From the NCBI RefSeq assembly GCF_900094545.1, contig NZ_FMAH01000003.1, forward strand, positions 62,001-126,000: 64,000 nt of DNA, in the 5' to 3' direction. Positions 61,154 through 64,000 of the stretch are shown here, piece after piece. The DNA is from Martinezella miluonensis. GTDB taxonomy: Bacteria > Pseudomonadota > Alphaproteobacteria > Rhizobiales > Rhizobiaceae. The notes below the pieces were generated by a model. It had not been told where the DNA came from, did not search any database, and saw nothing but the letters and a program-made list of their open reading frames with translations. How positions within the stretch are numbered: position 1 is the first letter of the stretch; every line of letters begins with the position of its first letter. The translations under genes and the position numbers were made by a program.

Positions 61154-61420
61154 CTAGGCTTTAGCTTTGACAGTCTTTTTGGTGGTCTGTTTCGCAACGG
61201 GCTTGTCCGCTATCTCATCAACAGCGGCAGTCACGGTCAACTTCCGTGTCGCCTTGGATTTGACGCCAAGCTTACTTTCCTTGCCGACGCTCTTTTCAAG
61301 AGCAATACGTTCACTGTTTGCCTGCTGCCAATGCGTGACGTCGCGGCCGGAAGGATAGCCTTCTTCCTCCCAGATGGCATAGGCACGCTTCTTGATCCAT
61401 TCGTCCCGAGATTCCAACAT
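61154..61420 (-). CDS. DUF2934 family small protein
   Basis: 88 residues from the ATG at 61420, with GGAG 8 bases upstream; longer in-frame starts lack a ribosome site. The N-terminal RDEWIKKRAYAIWEEEGYPSGRDVTHWQQANSE is the DUF2934 motif (charged helix-turn-helix-like hairpin with the conserved W..EG.P.G). The C-terminal half is lysine- and alanine-rich (VAKQTTKKTVKAKA), resembling histone-like tails, so nucleic-acid contact is possible. Function of the family is unknown. It has its own terminator. Confidence 0.8.
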   Translation of the reverse strand: MLESRDEWIKKRAYAIWEEEGYPSGRDVTHWQQANSERIALEKSVGKESKLGVKSKATRKLTVTAAVDEIADKPVAKQTTKKTVKAKA

Positions 61421-61769
61421 CTGCTGTTCTCCGTTCGCATCAATGAACATGGTTGGTGAACAATGCCCGTTCTTGAAACGCGGGCTTTCATGCCTCCCCC
61501 GAGCAACCAAGACCCGATGCTTCCACATGGACCTGGGGCTATTCCGTGAGTCTTGACGCTCGAACCGCAGGGGCGCTTCGCACTTGGAACACAAATTACC
61601 GTGGTGGACGGTAGCGAAGCAGCCGAAACGTGATCAATATGCGCGAGGCGGCAATCCTGTTCAATTAAAAATATCTAATAAAAGCGGTTTTCGCACTGAA
61701 AACGAATATGCCTTAAAGATTGTAAGGCAGCTGATTGCAGCTTTCGCGGTCGAATATATACTCCGCGGC
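61421..61769. other. 349-bp region upstream of the cardiolipin synthase gene
   Basis: Divergent promoter region between the DUF2934 and cardiolipin-synthase-type genes. AT-rich DNA at 61660-61700 may hold the rightward promoter. The cardiolipin synthase frame stays open back to a TTG at 61584, so up to 62 extra residues are possible, but they lack a good ribosome site and the typical family N-terminus. Confidence 0.45.
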
Positions 61770-63233
61770 ATGATCGACCTTGTGGCTGCCCATTGGGGCC
61801 AAATCCTCGCTGTCCTCTCCATCGCCATGGGGGCAGCCGCCGCGATCCACGCAGCAATGACCAAAGAGGATGTTCGCGCTGCGATCGGCTGGGTCGGCGT
61901 CGTCATCCTGTCGCCCATCATCGGCGCGCTGCTATACGCCGTCGCCGGCATCAACCGCATCCGCCGCGCTTCCCTCAGTTCGCAGCGCGACGCGCTCTTT
62001 CGCGAGAGTGCGACAGGCGAGCTTGCCAGTTTCGACGCCAAGGACGAACAGGTGCGGCGGCTTTTCGGCGACCGGTTCGACTCGATGAAAACGCTCGGCG
62101 ACCGCGTGGTGCGCTATACGATGAGCACCGGCAACACCATCGAGATGCTGACCAGCGGCGACGCTGCCTATGCCGCAATGAAAGCTGCCATCGACGGCGC
62201 CGAACGCAGCATTCTGATGGAAACCTATATATTCGACCGCGATCCGATCGGCTTTCGCATTGCCGACGCACTGATCGAAGCGGCCAAACGCGGCGTCAGC
62301 GTGCGCGTCCTCATCGATGCCGTCGGCGCCCGCTATTCCGTGCCGAGCATCATGGGCTATCTCAGCGAGGGCGGCGTCGACGTCGACGTCTTCAACGGTA
62401 ATGTCATCATCGGACTCAGATTGCCCTATGCCAATCTGCGCACCCACCGCAAGATTCTGAGCATCGACGGGCGGATCGCCTTTACCGGCGGCATGAATAT
62501 ACGCCAGGGATTCACGCGCGAATTCGCACACGAGCATAGCGCGCGCGACATGCATTTCTGCGTGACGGGTCCGGCGGTTGCCGATCTCTTCAACACCGCC
62601 GCCGAAGACTGGCGCTTCACCACCGGTGAAGTTCTGGACGGAGGTGAATGGCGGATTGCGGCGCCCTCCAACGAGCCCGGAGCGCCGGTCTTCATGCGCG
62701 TCGTCGCCTCGGGCCCGGACCGTAGCCTGGAAACCAATCACAAGATGCTCGTCGGCGCGCTGTCGGTGGCGCATAAGACGATCCGTATCATGTCGCCCTA
62801 TTTCCTGCCGGATCGGGAACTGATCAGCGCGCTGGTCACGGCGGCCAGACGCGGTGTCGAGGTCGATATCGTCGTGCCGACGGCCAACAATCTCGTGCTT
62901 GTGGACCGCGCCATGACGGCGCAGTTCGACCAGATGCTGAAGAACTATTGCCGTATCTGGCGGGCCGAAGGTCCGTTCAACCACTCCAAGCTGCTGGCGA
63001 TCGACGGCACATGGGCCTATGTCGGCTCCTCCAATCTCGATCCTCGCTCGCTGCGGCTGAATTTCGAGGTGGATCTCGAGGTACTCGATCGCGGCTTCGC
63101 CGGCACGATCGATGCACATATCGGCGCGATCCTGGAAACGGCACACCCGGTCGATCTCGAAAAGCTCCGGGCACGACCCTTTATTGTGAGGCTGATCGAG
63201 AAGGTCCTCTGGCTCGGTTCGCCATATCTCTGA
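61770..63233 (+). CDS. Cardiolipin synthase / phospholipase D-like phosphatidyltransferase
   Basis: 487 residues from the ATG at 61770, matching the usual bacterial cardiolipin synthase length of about 480. Two N-terminal membrane helices (GQILAVLSIAMGAAAAIHAAM and AAIGWVGVVILSPIIGALLYAVAG) form the PLDc_N domain. Two HKD motifs follow: His226-Lys228-Asp233 (HRKILSID) and His405-Lys407-Asp412 (HSKLLAID). It would join two phosphatidylglycerols, or a related phospholipid pair, to make cardiolipin at the inner membrane. The next gene, an EEP phosphoesterase, follows 123 bp later. Confidence 0.9.
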   Translation: MIDLVAAHWGQILAVLSIAMGAAAAIHAAMTKEDVRAAIGWVGVVILSPIIGALLYAVAGINRIRRASLSSQRDALFRESATGELASFDAKDEQVRRLFGDRFDSMKTLGDRVVRYTMSTGNTIEMLTSGDAAYAAMKAAIDGAERSILMETYIFDRDPIGFRIADALIEAAKRGVSVRVLIDAVGARYSVPSIMGYLSEGGVDVDVFNGNVIIGLRLPYANLRTHRKILSIDGRIAFTGGMNIRQGFTREFAHEHSARDMHFCVTGPAVADLFNTAAEDWRFTTGEVLDGGEWRIAAPSNEPGAPVFMRVVASGPDRSLETNHKMLVGALSVAHKTIRIMSPYFLPDRELISALVTAARRGVEVDIVVPTANNLVLVDRAMTAQFDQMLKNYCRIWRAEGPFNHSKLLAIDGTWAYVGSSNLDPRSLRLNFEVDLEVLDRGFAGTIDAHIGAILETAHPVDLEKLRARPFIVRLIEKVLWLGSPYL

Positions 63234-63356
63234 TGGGCTGCCACATGGACAATCTACCCTTGTCGCAGCCTTTTTACATGACAAGGCCGAGGATCGCTTC
63301 TTATAATCCCAAACATGTACCCGACATGGTCTGATCAAGGAACGGTCGACGGATCG

Positions 63357-64000
63357 ATGCGAAAAAAGAAAGAAAGCCTCGGTGCGAGCATTCTGGAAAG
63401 CCTGAAGAACCGAAAGAGCTCACATCCAACACCGGCAAGCAAGCCGGACCGTCCCGAAGGCACGCTGATCGCCTCCTACAATGTACACAAGTGCGTCGGC
63501 GCCGACCGCCGTTTCGATCCGGAGAGAACCAGCCGGGTCATTTATGAAATCGATGCCGATGTCATCGGCCTGCAGGAGGCCGATACCCGCTTCGGGGAGC
63601 GCACGGGGATCCTCGATCTGCGCCGGCTCGAACGCGAAACCGGGCTCATCCCGGTGCCGATCGCCGGCACCAGCAAGGCACATGGCTGGCACGGCAATGT
63701 TGTCCTATTCAAACAGGGCACCGTCCGCGACGTGCATCAAATCAAGCTGCCCGGGCTTGAGCCTCGCGGTGCACTGATTGCCGAGATAGAGTTGGCGCGC
63801 GGCGGAAGCATCCGCATCATCGCTGCCCATCTCGGCCTGCTGCATCGCTCGCGCGCCCAGCAAACGCGGCTGATCGTCGATCTCATGAATGACGGCAGCG
63901 AAATGCCGACCGTCCTGCTCGGCGATCTCAACGAATGGCGGCTGGGCGACCGGTCGTCGCTCAATACTTTCCAGGCGGCCTTTGGCCCTCTCCCTCCGGC
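63357..64000 (+). CDS. Endonuclease/exonuclease/phosphatase (EEP) family protein, partial at right edge
   Basis: The frame is open from the ATG at 63357 to the window end (214 codons); an in-frame ATG at 63315 is also possible and neither has a strong ribosome site. Conserved EEP blocks: IASYNVHKCVGADRRFDPERTSRVIYEIDADVIGLQEAD (catalytic Asn and metal-binding Glu), GALIAEIELARGGSIRIIAAHLG (His) and PTVLLGDLNEWRLGDRSS (Asp-Leu-Asn). Such metal-dependent phosphoesterases near a cardiolipin synthase gene may act on lipid or nucleic-acid phosphodiesters. The N-terminal 35 residues are basic and probably disordered. Confidence 0.85.
   Translation, partial: MRKKKESLGASILESLKNRKSSHPTPASKPDRPEGTLIASYNVHKCVGADRRFDPERTSRVIYEIDADVIGLQEADTRFGERTGILDLRRLERETGLIPVPIAGTSKAHGWHGNVVLFKQGTVRDVHQIKLPGLEPRGALIAEIELARGGSIRIIAAHLGLLHRSRAQQTRLIVDLMNDGSEMPTVLLGDLNEWRLGDRSSLNTFQAAFGPLPP

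Noticed and set aside
61932..63338. 468-codon minus-strand frame opposite cardiolipin synthase
   Set aside because: Antisense shadow of a protein with two intact HKD motifs.
1..64000. Search for tRNA/rRNA genes, CRISPR arrays, insertion sequences and phage genes
   Set aside because: No cloverleaf with CCA-type end, repeat-spacer pattern, transposase motif or phage structural gene was recognised by eye; short tRNAs cannot be fully excluded without a scan.

Overview
The window reads as about 64 kb of Rhizobiaceae-type alphaproteobacterial DNA (Rhizobium/Agrobacterium/Sinorhizobium group). The evidence is high GC coding sequence, densely packed catabolic cassettes each with its own regulator and ABC importer, a sigma-EcfG-like promoter, and stress genes of types common in that family. 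No rRNA, tRNA, CRISPR array, insertion sequence or phage gene was recognised. It looks like accessory catabolic DNA (secondary chromosome, megaplasmid or chromosomal island), but replicon type cannot be judged from the sequence alone.

Layout. (1) 1-7459: a branched-chain-amino-acid-type (Liv) importer split around a divergent promoter (livG and livF leftward; a GntR regulator, four small enzymes or unknowns and a LivJ-like binding protein rightward), then a FAD oxidoreductase. (2) 7622-19338: a probable sulfur-scavenging or desulfurisation region with two SfnB/DszC-like flavin enzymes, an NtaA/DszA-like flavin monooxygenase, a ribose-type importer with two different binding proteins, and a xanthine/urate-type permease. 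(3) 19376-21521: a TetR regulator divergent from a cytochrome P450, with two tandem perfect operators. (4) 21576-32367: a D-amino-acid/peptide scavenging island with an M19 dipeptidase, a complete Dpp-type importer, a D-aminopeptidase-like serine hydrolase, a LysR regulator, a D-amino-acid transaminase and a DmpA-type self-cleaving aminopeptidase. (5) 32525-36866: an esterase, an AraC regulator and small unknown proteins. (6) 37121-43745: a LacI-controlled L-threonate/D-erythronate pathway (ltnD, otnK, otnC, otnI, denD and an SDR) with a 26-bp perfect operator. (7) 43804-46486: an S1C protease without signal peptide, a broken MarR gene and two small exported proteins. (8) 46770-55949: a ROK regulator convergent with a GlcNAc-oligomer cassette (Opp-type importer, GNAT, cytoplasmic GH20 hexosaminidase). 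(9) 56387-64000: RidA, an SDR, a stand-alone LigD-type polymerase, a GST, a membrane methyltransferase, small stress proteins, cardiolipin synthase and the start of an EEP-family phosphoesterase.

The common plan is that each cassette imports a dilute organic nutrient through a dedicated ABC transporter, opens or oxidises it with cytoplasmic enzymes, and is switched by a local regulator. The least described assemblies are the GntR/DUF3830/TIGR04076/aldo-keto reductase operon, the ribose-type importer linked to three flavin monooxygenase-family proteins, and the D-peptide island. Functions come from motif recognition and gene context; no database search was possible. Start codons were chosen by ribosome-binding-site spacing and are noted where uncertain.
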